Source: Dipteris shenzhenensis
Taxonomy: Eukaryota > Polypodiophyta > Polypodiopsida > Gleicheniales
Assembly: GCA_047967505.1 (NCBI GenBank)
Contig: CM106540.1
Reading direction: 5' to 3' (one strand)
DNA: 64,000 nucleotides
How positions within the stretch are numbered: the first letter of the stretch is position 1; every line of letters begins with the position of its first letter. The notes beneath the pieces were generated by a model that had not been told where the DNA came from, did not search any database, and saw only the letters and a program-made list of their open reading frames with translations. Both the position numbers and the translations under genes were made by a program. Of the stretch, positions 31,595 to 41,959 are shown in pieces.

Positions 31595-32250
31595 TGTGCT
31601 TCTAGCCTATGTGTGTGTCTCTCATGGGTATGATACTTTGCACAGGCCTTATGTGAGTAAGATCAAGGTGTTTCCAAAGTATTTGCATGGTAAGGCATGC
31701 ATATTTCCTTGTTTGTTACCACACATTATGCATGAGTGTTCAAAAATATGCATTATGCATTGGTATGCTTCTAGGCTATGTGTGCGTCTCTGATGGATAT
31801 GATATTTTGCAGAGGAATTAATGTAATTAAGGCTTGTGCAAAAAATCATACCCATCGGATATCATTGTCAAGATTGGATACTATCCACAATGTTTTGATA
31901 TATATTTCTCTTTGCTGTCGATACACTCCTCCATCCCAAATTCCATGATAGAACTCCTAGAATACCATGGCAAATTCTTGACAATGATATCAATGGGTAT
32001 GATTCCTTGCTCAAGCCTTAATTACATTAAGTCCTATGCAAAATATCATATCCATCAAAGATGCACACATAGCCTAGAAGCACACCAATGCATAATGCAT
32101 ATTTTTGAACACTCATGCATAATGTGTGGTAACAAACAAGGAAATATGCATGCCTAGCCATGCAAACACCTTAATCTTATTCACATAAGGCCTGTGCAAT
32201 GTATCATACCCATCAGAGACACACACATAGGCTAGAAGCACACTGATGTA
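31595..32250. repeat. large inverted repeat, arms ~280 bp, ~95-bp spacer
   Basis: The sequence from GTGTGCTTCTAGCCTATGTG (about 31600) to ATATCATTGTCAAGA (about 31875) is repeated as its reverse complement from about 31975 to 32250. There are only scattered mismatches and one ~8-bp indel near 31680. Both arms translate to the same short peptide (IMCGNKQGNMHA) on opposite strands, which confirms the inversion. Confidence 0.95.
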
Positions 32251-32990
32251 TGTTTTTTAACTCTATGAAACCTCCTCCCTGCTTAAACTTGGCCTCCTCT
32301 CCTCTTGAACTTAGCCTCCTCTCTGTTTTCTCAGCCTCCTCTTCTTTTTCTTAGCCTCCTCAAGCTCATCCTCTTCTCCACTCTCTCCTCTACCAACATT
32401 GACATATTAAATAATAACTAAGATTAAGGCCTATGAAAAGTATAATATCTAAATTAGACATTATTTTGTATGGTTTGACATGCTTATTTTCTAGTGTTTT
32501 TCAAAAAAGCATCAATGTGCTTCTAGCCTATGTGTGTGTCTCTAACGGGTATGGTGCTTTGCACATGACTTACCGTGAATAATTTGAAGGCCAATGAAAA
32601 GTATCATATCCACGAGATATCATTTGCATAGTTGGGCATGCATATTTCATTGTTTCTTACTATGCATCATGCATGATTTTTAAGAAATATGCATCGTTAT
32701 GCTTCTAGCTTATGTGCGGGTCTTCAATGGGCATGATACTTTATATAGGCCTTAATGTGAGTAATATTAAGGCCTATGTAAAGTGTCATACCCATTGGAT
32801 ATCATTTGCATCGTTTGGCATGCAATATTTCCTTCTTTCTTACCGTGCATCACGCAGTGTTAAAAAAATGCATTGGTGTGCTTTTAGCCATTGTGTGTGT
32901 CTCCGATTGGTATGATGCTTTTCATTGATGTGCTTCTAGCATATGTTTCTCATATTTGTATGGAACATGATTTGACATGGTGATTAGGCC
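31596..32990. repeat. cluster of ~175-190-bp repeats containing ~62-bp palindromes
   Basis: The marker (T)GTGCTTCTAGCCTATGTG starts units at about 31600, 31768, 32517, 32699, 32877 and 32929. It is inverted at about 32075 and 32235. Each unit contains an imperfect palindrome of the form GGGTATGATACTTT...GGCCTTAAT...ATTAAGGCC...AAAGTATCATACCC, clearest at 32728-32792. Confidence 0.85.
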
Positions 32991-32999
32991 CATAGTGAC

Positions 33000-34660
33000 C
33001 TAGAAGCACACCAAGTCTTGTTTGATTTTACAAGAATACATCCATGGATTCAATGTTACCCTCTTGAGAACTAATTAGCTTAGGGTGTAGTAAGAGAAAG
33101 AATAAGCACCCTAAAACAAGGCCTTGATCTCCTCCAATTGCAAGAACTCCTAGCATGAATCTTTGTACCAACATTATTTAGGGCATTTCTTACATTTGGT
33201 GTTGTTAGATAAACCTTGGGGATTAATTCACCATGGTAGATCATGTTGAGATATTGTTATAGTTTTGTTGGCTTATGAAGTATATCTCTATGCCTAACTG
33301 CTCTTGGATGCCATTTTTCAATGAGAAATGGTCTAAATTAGGTTTGGAAAGAATAAAGTTTTGGTCTTAAAGCACTGTTCTTACAATATGTCACAAAAGA
33401 AAACCCACAAATCACACAAGGATGCCGTGTTGAAAAACAATCAACGTATTCCTTTTCTGCTGAGGGAGAACATAATGATATCCAATCTACATCAAATTAT
33501 GTGAGTATATATATGCTATGTTTCCCTATTAGTTTTATGAGGTAATTTGACGTGTTTGATCAGTAAAGAATGATTAGAGTTTCCAAATAGTGAACCATTT
33601 TATCAACACTTTTATTGATGATTGTATGAAAAACATAATTGACTCTTTGAATTTTTCATAGACCTTACAGATGGAAATATCAATTGAACAGACTAGTATT
33701 TTTCACTGTTTGGATTCATGTTATGGATTTTTAAATCATTTAACTAGGATGGTTTGATAGATTGTAACAAGTCTAGTGTTCTTTTTGGAGATGTCTTCAA
33801 GGTCATCGGTTCGTGAAGAAGAAAATAATAAAGGCTATCTTTATCAATAGGTCTCGTGTGATTGTGCACAGTGTAAAGGTGTTATAAGGAGACTATGCAC
33901 CATACCAATGAAACACATAAAGAATATGGTCACTTCTAGCCTTACGTAAGGTTGAGTTAAATGATAAGGTACAAAATCCATTTTTGCTATGTATGAAATT
34001 GTGATTGCAATGCTTCTTGTATGTGACTCCTTTGAGCTGATTTACTATATTCTTTCAATGTAGGAAAATAAAAGTTTAAGAGCACACACATTGTATCATT
34101 GTCCTCAAGAGTAAATGTTATCCCAAGGCTATCAAAATTCTCAAAGGGAAGAGGAAGACCCGGAGAAGCAATAAAATAAAAGCATTAAAGAGGAGGATGC
34201 ACTAAATGAGGATGACAGTGTGTAGGAAATGATAAGAAATTACTTTGATGCTCCATCCAATGTTTGATGTTTTGCATGGATGTGTTTTAATGACTCGGTC
34301 ACTAATAAGATTATAATTACAACTTTCGTCTACAAGGATCACAATTCTTTGATCATTCACATTAGCGAAAAAACCATCTCATCAACATAGCCTCTTACAA
34401 ACACATAGACCTTGTGATAAAGGTACTAATAGTAATTTTAGCTAATTTGTTCATTGAGCTTATGAACAATGCCAATGGATTGCAAGCTCACTTGGATAGC
34501 CTACTTGCCACAAAGCGCAAGCTTATTTCTTATCTTTGGATTGTAATCTTGAAGAGACTCGATAAGATTCCTTCTAAAGTTCATCCGCGCATGCAGTCAA
34601 GAGACTTCTTATTCGGAACGTGTGAAGGTTGGCCCATTAGACAATCTCATTCTTTTTTGG
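33000..34660. other. no recognisable gene
   Basis: AT-rich sequence with short frames on both strands. The 84-codon plus frame at 34414-34668 is unrecognised. Confidence 0.5.
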
Positions 34661-34686
34661 CCTTTTGAGCTGTGCAGACTCATTCT

Positions 34687-35016
34687 CTATCTGAATTCTG
34701 CAGTCCTCCTTTTCCTTGACCTCTCGGATAGCATGGTCTCAATGTTACTTGACTGCTTAGGCAATGCCGCGCGTTCTTCTCTAGCCTCCGATCTCGATGT
34801 TATCCTGTGACACAGGCATGTTGGAGTTATAACATGTGTGATAAGGATCTCTGACTGTTGGGCTTGCATCTGCATCATGGCTTGCAGCATTTCTAACATG
34901 GCAGATAGTGTGATGGGGCTTTTGGTGCTGGTCAACCTGTCGCTGTGGATACCCCTCTTCCTCCTAGCTGGTGTTCTCATTTCAGTGCTCATGGTGGACG
35001 TGCTTGAGCATGTCAT
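34687..35016 (-). CDS. possible gag N-terminus of a minus-strand LTR element
   Basis: 109 codons open: MTCSSTSTMSTEMRTPARRK, then a Met/Gln-rich helix LSAMLEMLQAMMQMQAQQSE, then basic sequence RSRKRRTAEFR. A basic start followed by a short coiled-coil is common in gypsy gag proteins. Upstream on the same strand (35167-35243) lie two copies of TTGGATCAGAGCG, close to the Met-tRNA primer site TGGTATCAGAGC, which supports a retroelement 5' end. No gag core, zinc knuckle or pol follows within the next kilobase, so it is at best a fragment. Confidence 0.3.
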   Translation of the reverse strand: MTCSSTSTMSTEMRTPARRKRGIHSDRLTSTKSPITLSAMLEMLQAMMQMQAQQSEILITHVITPTCLCHRITSRSEAREERAALPKQSSNIETMLSERSRKRRTAEFR

Positions 35017-35124
35017 TGCCTTACCTTAACTGGTCCCACTAGATATTATGGATCTCCCACCATAGCTGAAGGGGCAGAGTCATGGAGAGGCCACCTGATG
35101 TAGAGGACACCTGAGGTGTCTTGG

Positions 35125-35248
35125 TTCCACTCCCAACACGATGACTGCTCCTGAAGAAAGTTTTTGACGCTCTGATCCAATCTCTCTTCCACTCCCAACA
35201 CGACGACTGCTCCAAAAGAAAGTTTTTGACGCTCTGATCCAATATAGC
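35125..35248 (-). repeat. 62-bp tandem duplication carrying a primer-site-like motif
   Basis: CCACTCCCAACACGA(T/C)GACTGCTCC starts at 35127 and 35189. Each copy ends with GACGCTCTGATCCAAT, i.e. TTGGATCAGAGCGTC on the minus strand, one base short of the usual Met-tRNA primer site. Confidence 0.88.
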
Positions 35249-35249
35249 G

Positions 35250-35635
35250 GGCATGAAACACCAATTTCTCTCATTAGTTTGACAATGCTATCTACTGAAT
35301 ATGGAAGCGTGAGTGCTAACTAGAAAGAGAGAGAAAATTCCCGTGCATATATAAGATTCATGATAAAAAACACAGACTGGTACATAGCGGAAGACTTCTG
35401 TGCTTACTTCTATGTTATTGCTTGTGGACTTGGCAATCACCAAGGGCAAGAATACATCTGTACACATACCTCGCTTAAGGGGGCTGCATATATCTCAGCT
35501 GTCCTCACTGGAGAGGCTGAATCTAGGGCTGGCTGTAGGAGCTAGAGGAGGCTAGATTCAACATGATGGGCCAAGGCTGGTGGGCTGAGGCTGAGGGCTG
35601 GAGAGGCTGCTGAAAGGGGCGGCTGATGCTAAGGA
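35250..35635. other. possible minus-strand LTR, unsupported boundaries
   Basis: If the motif above is a primer site, the LTR should lie here. GGCTGAGGCTGAGGGCTGG-type GC-rich words at 35520-35625 resemble the LTR-like block at 3.5 kb. No matching terminal repeats were found. Confidence 0.2.
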
Positions 35636-36214
35636 TTAAAGGCTAGACTGCTCATCAGTAAATTGATGCCGTGGAGGACCTTTTACAGGCTCTTCGTCGC
35701 GATACATGCCAACCTCGCGGTGAGAACAGCTGACCTGTAACAGGCTGGCCAACAAGCCTGTGAGTGTTTTTGACCCCGCTAAGTGCTGCCATATGGCGGC
35801 TTGCTGGATCAGCTGCCCCCCTTGTTGGCTGATCTGCTGCAAGGCCTGTATGGCCGCTCTGTGGCAGACTGCAGGTGCTGCCAATGTGTCAGCCTGCTGT
35901 AACAGAGCTGACATGGCAGACCATGTGGCTGCCAGTCCTGGCTGATGTGGCAGGCTGAAGAGCTGTCCCCATGCACCTGCTGCCGAGAAGCTGCTGCCAT
36001 CTGGGTTATTGGCAGGTCCTGTAGTTCTCCTTGGGTTAAGCAAAAAGCCATACGCTGATAGAGGATGTGACAGAAACAGTTGCTCAACAAACCACCCCTG
36101 CAGGAACACTGTGGCATTCCTGCCTGCTCGGCTCTGCATCCCTCTTACTCTGCTGCCTCCCATGCTCATTGGGAAAACCCTCACCCTTAACTTATTCCCA
36201 TTGGAAAAGCCCAA
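35636..36214 (-). CDS. hypothetical Gln/Ala/Leu-rich frame, 192 codons
   Basis: This is one of the longest uninterrupted minus-strand frames outside the recognised elements, and it is GC-richer than its surroundings. The middle is Gln/Leu/Ala-rich (ATWSAMSALLQQADTLAAP, AIQALQQISQQGGQLIQQAA), built on repeated CTG/CAG triplets. The N-terminal part (MGFSNGNKLRVRVFPMSMGG) shows no signal peptide or known motif. It lies about 310 bp downstream of the PPR pseudogene on the same strand, but I see no link. It may be a chance frame in CAG-rich repeat DNA. Confidence 0.25.
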   Translation of the reverse strand: MGFSNGNKLRVRVFPMSMGGSRVRGMQSRAGRNATVFLQGWFVEQLFLSHPLSAYGFLLNPRRTTGPANNPDGSSFSAAGAWGQLFSLPHQPGLAATWSAMSALLQQADTLAAPAVCHRAAIQALQQISQQGGQLIQQAAIWQHLAGSKTLTGLLASLLQVSCSHREVGMYRDEEPVKGPPRHQFTDEQSSL

Positions 36215-36524
36215 GCCCGTATGGCTAGCCCCACCCCTTCATATCACCTAGGGAAGCAGTAAAGAATGACCAATTAATATACAGGTCATCTCGTTCTAAG
36301 CGAGGGCTACTTGCCGCTTGCAGTGTTCTGTAACCACAATGCATGCCCATTGGTACTGAGGGGCAACCTGTACACTGGTAATCTAGGGAAGGTTGTATCA
36401 TTCCAGGTATACACAGGAAAGCAAGAGAGGTAGGTCTCACAGATAAAGCTTGCAAGAGACCAAGTCTGACTGCAGCCTGTAACAACTATACCATTGAGCA
36501 GAACTTGCAATCACTACAGAAGAA

Positions 36525-37431
36525 ACTATTCATATGAACCATCGTCCCCACAAGAGCATGCATCACCCACAAACAGTGAAAGCAATGTTAATCTCTTAAT
36601 GATATCTCTCGCTTTTCAATCTTTGTCACTTTGATGGTTGTACCTGCCTGGCATAGTTATTAGCTTAAAAGGTCTGGCCAACCTCTCAGTGTCCAAACAA
36701 CACAATCTTCCTCGACCTCCTCTGGCATTGGCTCCACAATGGAATCCAACTGTGGCACATACCCTTCCTCCTTCAGTAGTCTTCTTCGCCTCTTCAGCTT
36801 GGCATATATTTCATCACCACGTGAGCGAGTTTTATCTCCTACAGTAAAATCATGCACTATTCTGTTAATCTCAATCCAAGCCCTCCCAGGCTTTTTCCAT
36901 GCCCTTGCACATTTCCTCAGTTCTTGTATTTTGCGAACATGCCCCCACATTTCAGCATTGACATAAATGTTTGACATGAATACATACCCAACTGCCATGA
37001 TGGGATCCAACAGGACAGCTTGTTCAAAGCATTCTCCCTAGCTGTACATTGCCATATTTTTTGCAAGCAGTCAGCAATGACATCCACCCACTAAGATCAG
37101 GTGACATTGGCATAGATTGAAGCAATCGCTCTGCCTCATTTAAACGTCCCACCCTACTGAGAAGAGCTACCATACAGTTGAAATGCTCATTGGTTGGTTC
37201 AATGCCATGGATGTCTTTCATAGATGTGAAATACTCATACCCTTCCTCCACTTTGCCTGCATGACTGCAGGCTGTGAGAATCATCCCATAAGTTGTACCA
37301 TCTGGCTGAAAACCTTGTCGTTGCATGTCTGCAAAACATTTCTGGGCCAAGATAAAGCCTCGATGGCGAACGTCAGACCCAGATCTAAGACCCAGATCTA
37401 TTGTATAGTTTCGTGGAGTTTGCTCTCTCAT
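36525..37431 (-). pseudogene. PPR-DYW organelle RNA-editing factor, 5'-truncated pseudogene
   Basis: DYW-type PPR proteins bind organelle transcripts and edit C to U. On the minus strand, PPR motifs read FADMQRQGFQPDGTTYGMIL, ACSHAGKVEEGYEYFTSM and FNCMVALLSRVGRLNEAERL. The E domain SGWMSLLTACKKYGNVQLG follows, and a one-base insertion in a G run near 37038 shifts the frame. E/E+ continues with DPIMAVGYVFMSNIYVNAEM, KKPGRAWIEINRIVHDFTVG and RRLLKEEGYVPQLDS (37010-36700). The deaminase domain is recognisable across further shifts: LDTERLA replaces H-S-E-x-L-A (so the catalytic His is lost), then MPG, TIKVTK, and DACSCGDD near 36540-36560, where CSCGDYW is expected. The central CxxC zinc region is deleted. 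The N-terminal PPR array is missing upstream of 37431. Clearly a dead copy. Confidence 0.88.
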
Positions 37432-37496
37432 TCCTTGTTTGATCTTCTTTCCATCAGTTTCACGATTACTGTTTCTACTGTTGAGGGTATTTTATC

Positions 37497-37725
37497 TATA
37501 GGGAAGGGGCTACTCGAGGACTTTCTTGGGTCGGAAAGTCCTCGCAATATAGCTCACGATCTGGCGGGGTCTTTCCGACTAGGAAAGTCCTCCAGCAGGC
37601 CCTTCCCTTACATATCGCGAGCCATATTGCGAGGACTTTCCGAGCACGAAAGTCCTCAAGCAGGCCCTTCCCTACCATATCGGGATCCATATTGCGAGGT
37701 CTGTCCTTCAGGAGCCCCTTCCCCA
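37497..37725. repeat. cluster of short hairpins GGACTTTCC...GGAAAGTCC
   Basis: Inverted pairs GAGGACTTTC/GAAAGTCCTC lie at 37516-37543 and 37631-37657. GGTCTTTCC/GGAAAGTCC lies at 37568-37590. A larger GGGAAGGGGC / GCCCTTCCC pairing surrounds them (37501, 37599 and 37664). A fourth, imperfect copy (GAGGACTTTCTGTGCGGAAAG) is at about 38189. Confidence 0.9.
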
Positions 37726-37789
37726 AATCCCACTCTTCCCCCATGTGGAGGGCACATGGAGGGTCCCATTCCTAACTTAACCTCCTAAC

Positions 37790-38319
37790 CGTGGTTTACT
37801 GAGAAACGACTAAATAATGAACAAAAAAAAATTGGTGTCATTCTTTATGTTCGGCGTTTTTGGTGATGTCGCGCGATTCGAAAGTTGAAACGTATCTCAA
37901 AAATGAACAGTGCGGTACTCGTAGACGAAGAAAATTGAAACGTATGTTGAGAATGAACACTTCTTCACACAAAAAATTCACACTTTATTTTTTGAGCGTT
38001 TTTCATCTATACAATGCTTTTGCATAATTTGGCCTATACGAAAATGGAGAGTCTTTATCACACTAGAGTTATGAGGCCATGAGAGGCGGAGTACATGTAT
38101 TAGTATACAAACATGATTCAGGACGGAATTCTTGGACTGATTTATGATAGAATTATATGTAAACAGAATGTATAAACAAAGATAGTAGAGGACTTTCTGT
38201 GCGGAAAGAGTATTTATCTTGTTGCGATCACTTGTTGTGTGTTGGCACTTCCCCTGGCATTATGTTTATGACACGGTTATTGAAAATTGGTTGTTGGAGC
38301 AGACTTGACCGATTGAGGA
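37790..38319. other. no recognisable gene
   Basis: AT-rich. GAAACGTATCTCAAAAATGAACA and GAAACGTATGTTGAGAATGAACA form a diverged direct repeat (about 37887 and 37937). Confidence 0.5.
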
Positions 38320-38570
38320 TTGTGTAGTTCTCGATGCCGAGTGCTTTTACTGCGTGTGGCCAGCCCCACAATCACCCCCTCCTCATATCGTGACACAGCA
38401 TCTAGCATAGGCCCTAGCTCCACAGTCACAAGCACTCACACAAGCACAGGCCCGACCACACAGCCCTCCACCTCACAACATGGCACCGGGACATGCAACA
38501 AACAGCCTCTCTCTCGAGAAGGATAGGAAGACATGGGCACCAAGTAGTGGTACAACATCCTTAGCCCATG

Positions 38571-39020
38571 CTCTTTGCCGACCCGGAGTGACCAAATGAA
38601 GAGGAACCTGAAGAAGAAGTCGCCCAGCATCCACTAGATGAAGAAGACCAACCGTCTCAGGAATCCACTCCCGATCATGACACTTGGTACAAAGTGATCA
38701 CTTCATTCAGGACGGTCGAGGATGTCACATATGTAAGCTGCTTCAAAGGAAAGATGTAGAGCTTTCATCTCACCCAGAAGGACATAATGGAAGTGAGAGC
38801 TCTCACTAAGCTCATCCAACGAAGTTTTCGCAAGTGGCGACAGGAGAATGATCGGTGAACACAGGGAGGTTACAGACGATCTGACTACGACCAAGTACCC
38901 CAAGCCGATGGTGATGCAAATCTCCAACCAAAGTGGTGGGTTCCATTTTTGAAACACAGTGTGTTTTGGAGGACTTACTGCTGCGCAGGGCTCGAATGAC
39001 GGATCGACCCCACATACATG
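38571..39020 (+). pseudogene. conserved coding block of the unclassified family, copy B
   Basis: The segment begins acidic (PNEEEPEEEVAQHPLDEEDQ) and then reads TWYKVITSFRTVEDVTYVS, CFKGKM, a stop, SFHLTQKDIMEVRALTKL and RKWRQEND. After a stop and shift come DANLQPKWWVPFLKHSVFWR and DPTYM. The shared residues with copy A (ED-T, KGK, IMEVRALT, ANL-P-W--PFLK, W-TY, TYM) fall in the same order and spacing. Confidence 0.6.
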
Positions 39021-39617
39021 ATCGGCGATAATGGAGTTGGCCAAATTTTGAGAAGATTAAGGAAGCAGATCCCAATATTGCATACAAATTTCCTCCCTTC
39101 AACTTCCTGGAAGTTAGCTCTTCACCCACTCCGGCCGCCAAGATGGAAGAGTTCAACACAACATTCGCATCAGTGGATCCAGCAGTTGTGGTGACCATGC
39201 ATTTTTTTTTTACTGCTCATCATTTTGCTGTTGGACCTGCCTGCTATCAACCTGCCAGCGCAAGAGCATCACCAGCGGCCTCAATGAGGGCCCCTTATTT
39301 CCTCAAGTGATGCAGTTATATGCACGTGTCCGAAATCTTCATGGTCATCACATCCAGACCTTTAAATACACATCTTCGAGACACATTTTTGGAAGCCGCT
39401 ACATCCATTTTATCGCATCTCCCACAGAACATTCGACCAACGAATGCACTCAATTCTGACATCATGCACCGTACACAATCCTGAACAGGAAGGAGGGCCT
39501 GTTAACTGCCACATTAGCTAACAGTTCTTGTACTATGATGAGAAAGCGAGAATGTAGGAGAGTGCACGAGGAGTAGCAGATGATAATTCCCTTTGAGCCG
39601 AATGGGACCAAGTGGTT

Positions 39618-39755
39618 GTAAAATGAAAGAAGAGAGGTACATGAGAGCATAAGGGTTAGCCCTCCCTTCAAAAGGTGGATGTGTATATAAGGCCAAAAGT
39701 TTGACTTTGGTCTTCATTATGTACTTGCAAGATTTGCAATAAAAGCTCTCTCTTC
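39618..39755 (+). promoter_or_regulatory. LTR-like tail with TATA box and AATAAA, copy B
   Basis: Closely similar to 31275-31415 of copy A. TATATAAG (39684-39691) is followed about 50 bp later by AATAAA (39738-39743). This is the compact promoter-to-polyadenylation spacing seen in short LTRs. Confidence 0.55.
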
Positions 39756-39899
39756 TTCTCATTCTCTTGCATTGAGGCTTCTTGTTCTTTCTTTCTAAGT
39801 TGTCTTGTGACTGTCACTCTCCCCCTACCCATCTTCTCTTCCCCATGCTCTCATTCCCCTTTCCCTCCCTTCCCCTCTCTCTTCCCTCCCCTCGTGGAA

Positions 39900-40461
39900 T
39901 CACTTGCACACGATTTGTTAGACGCTTGGGTGACACAAGCGGACGGTTTGTACATACAGAGCTTCCACAAGGAGTTGTTCGAGAGTAGAGGCTTTGATGG
40001 CATTCCCCCAAGATCCCCAACGACATGTGGGTCATTGCTGGAGACTTCACAGACTTTGTTTTCATAAATAAATTTTTTTCTTCTATGAGATCCCTAATTG
40101 CAAGAAATCAATGCTTCAATTGTGGAGAATGAGGTCATACTTGCCCTAATCATGACAAGACACTTCGGAGAGGAAGAGATATGTTCCCACTGCCATGTAA
40201 TCTGAATAACAGGGCCGATGGTTATGATATGGAGGTCATGGAAAAACCTAGTACAAGTAGACTGGCATCTAAAGTGAAAGGGAAGCAAAAGGTGTGTGAA
40301 GAACAGCCTGTAGTCTCACCTATCTATTTGGATGAGCCTGAAGTTATGCCAGTAAAGAGAGCTAGGGAGAAGGAGCTAGAGAATGGGCCTAGTGCTCCAA
40401 AGATAAACAACAGGGAAACTCTACACCATAAGAAGAAATCAAGGCCTCAGAGGCACTTTTA
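39900..40461 (+). pseudogene. retroelement fragment with endonuclease-like and zinc-knuckle-like motifs
   Basis: PNDMWVIAGDFTDFVF (about 40018-40065) resembles the W-I-A-G-D-F motif of LINE endonucleases. Directly after it, MRSLIARNQCFNCGE-stop-GHTCPNHDK resembles a gag/ORF1 zinc knuckle. A basic tail follows (KVKGKQKV, KRAREKELENG, HHKKKSRPQRHF) to 40461. The order endonuclease then knuckle is not that of a normal LINE, so this may be two fragments joined. The frame after the knuckle is open for about 110 codons. Confidence 0.35.
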
Positions 40462-41940
40462 GATAGGGGATTTGCCATAGGAAGGGACTTACTTTTTAAA
40501 AGGATTTGATTAACAAAAAAGGTGGATATCTCATATGGGGCAGCTAATGGAGAATGGAAAATATTGATTACTCCACCTAGGTACGAAAATAATTAAAACG
40601 TGAAGACCCATTCACTTGAAGAGTTGCAAGATATCTATCTTGTATTGATGCTTGGCATAAAGGACAATCCATTAGTGAGGCATACATTGAAGTGGAGCCC
40701 AAGTATGTGTGGTTATACAATCATGTGTTGAGAGGTTATGTCTTGGCATAGATGGTGCTTTGGTCTATAAGATCAGGTTAGCTAATCATGCAAAGGTGAA
40801 GTGTCCAGATTTTGGAGGGATTGGATGTAAGACTCTTTAGGGTTGATGCATAAATAAATTGTCATGTCATGCCTACTAGCATCAAGAACATGGGGTTCCC
40901 AATCTTTTCACAGACTGTGAGTATCTCCTCGTAGAAATAGCCAAGCCGGTTTGTTTCTTCAGGCTTCATGAGACATGGTAGGATGTTGGGGAGTACCACA
41001 CTATGGTGTTTTGACACTTGAATCTGGGCAAGTAGTGTGATTGCCTATGTTGCCTTGGCCAGTGATTGATTCTGCGGTTACTATCTATACTATTGATGGG
41101 TACCCCGCTTCGATGGATCTTTGAGTTGTAGGGAATCACTACTACCAACTGCTTTTCTATTGCCCGCAAAATCGCAAAAGGTTGGGAGATAGTTGTGAGG
41201 TTAAATGCCCATTGGACTGTTTCTACCGTAAACTGGTAGAAATGGTATTGCTCATCTGCATGCAGCCAGCTCGTGGTGTGGGTTGCCTCATTGTAGCGAG
41301 CGATCGATAATTTCTACGGCTTGGTGGAGGTTGAGGTGGCATGGGAACCTCTGACTGCAAGCCAATCGATTGGATGTAGGGTGCCACCTCTGGGTCTTGG
41401 AGTACCTTGTACGTTGGTGCATTATGGTAGTAAAGCTTGTAGTCTTTTGCATTGCATTTGAATTGCGAATGCAACACCAACCCCTATAGCTTTTTTAGCC
41501 ATTCTTAGCCAAGAGGAGAATGCCTTGTGCCCTGTACTGCATGTTTAGAGAAGTTGAGGACCTTTGTTGTGTCCTAGATATGACATTTGTAGAGGGTGTG
41601 CGTAGTGGATTGTTGAGTGGAGGACTTGCACTCATGGAATTGCTCTTGCTCCATCTGATCGGAGAGTGGCACCGAAGGGGTAATGGAATCAGGAAGAGCA
41701 AAGAAAACTTCCTTGGAGAGTTCCTCGGTAGAGAAGAGGTCGTGAGCGCTTAGGGAGTGTGAGGAGATGGTGGAAATGTAGATTGATGCTGTGCGAGAGT
41801 GAATCTGGGAGCTTTTGAAGGCTATGGAAATTCAAACAAAAATCCCACAAAGTTTCAGTACGAGAGTAAGATCCTGGAGAATGAGGTAGACTATTTATAT
41901 AGGGGACCTGTTAAAGTAGTGGGTCAATTTTAGCAATGGT
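40462..41940. other. no recognisable gene
   Basis: Minus-strand frames at 41480-41223 (VLQDPEVAPYIQSIGLQ, Pro-rich PMPPQPPPSR) and 41701-41495, and a plus frame at 41520-41753, are open but unrecognised. Confidence 0.4.
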
Positions 41941-41959
41941 GGAGCGACTGGCTTCAATA

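Larger units (their letters stand above)
38320..39790 (+). mobile_element. unclassified retroelement-like copy B
   Basis: Boundaries are approximate. It has the same order as copy A: an acidic/Ser-Thr-rich segment, the conserved block (38571-39020), then about 600 bp without a recognised domain, then the LTR-like tail with TATATAAG (39684-39691) and AATAAA (39738-39743), then a CT-rich run to about 39890. Stops in the conserved block show decay. No RT, integrase or transposase was seen in either copy. Confidence 0.5.

Noticed and set aside
31359-31793. 144-codon plus frame starting in the tail of element A
   Set aside because: It runs through a CT-rich stretch and the inverted repeat; the composition (F, S, L, P, C) reflects pyrimidine bias.
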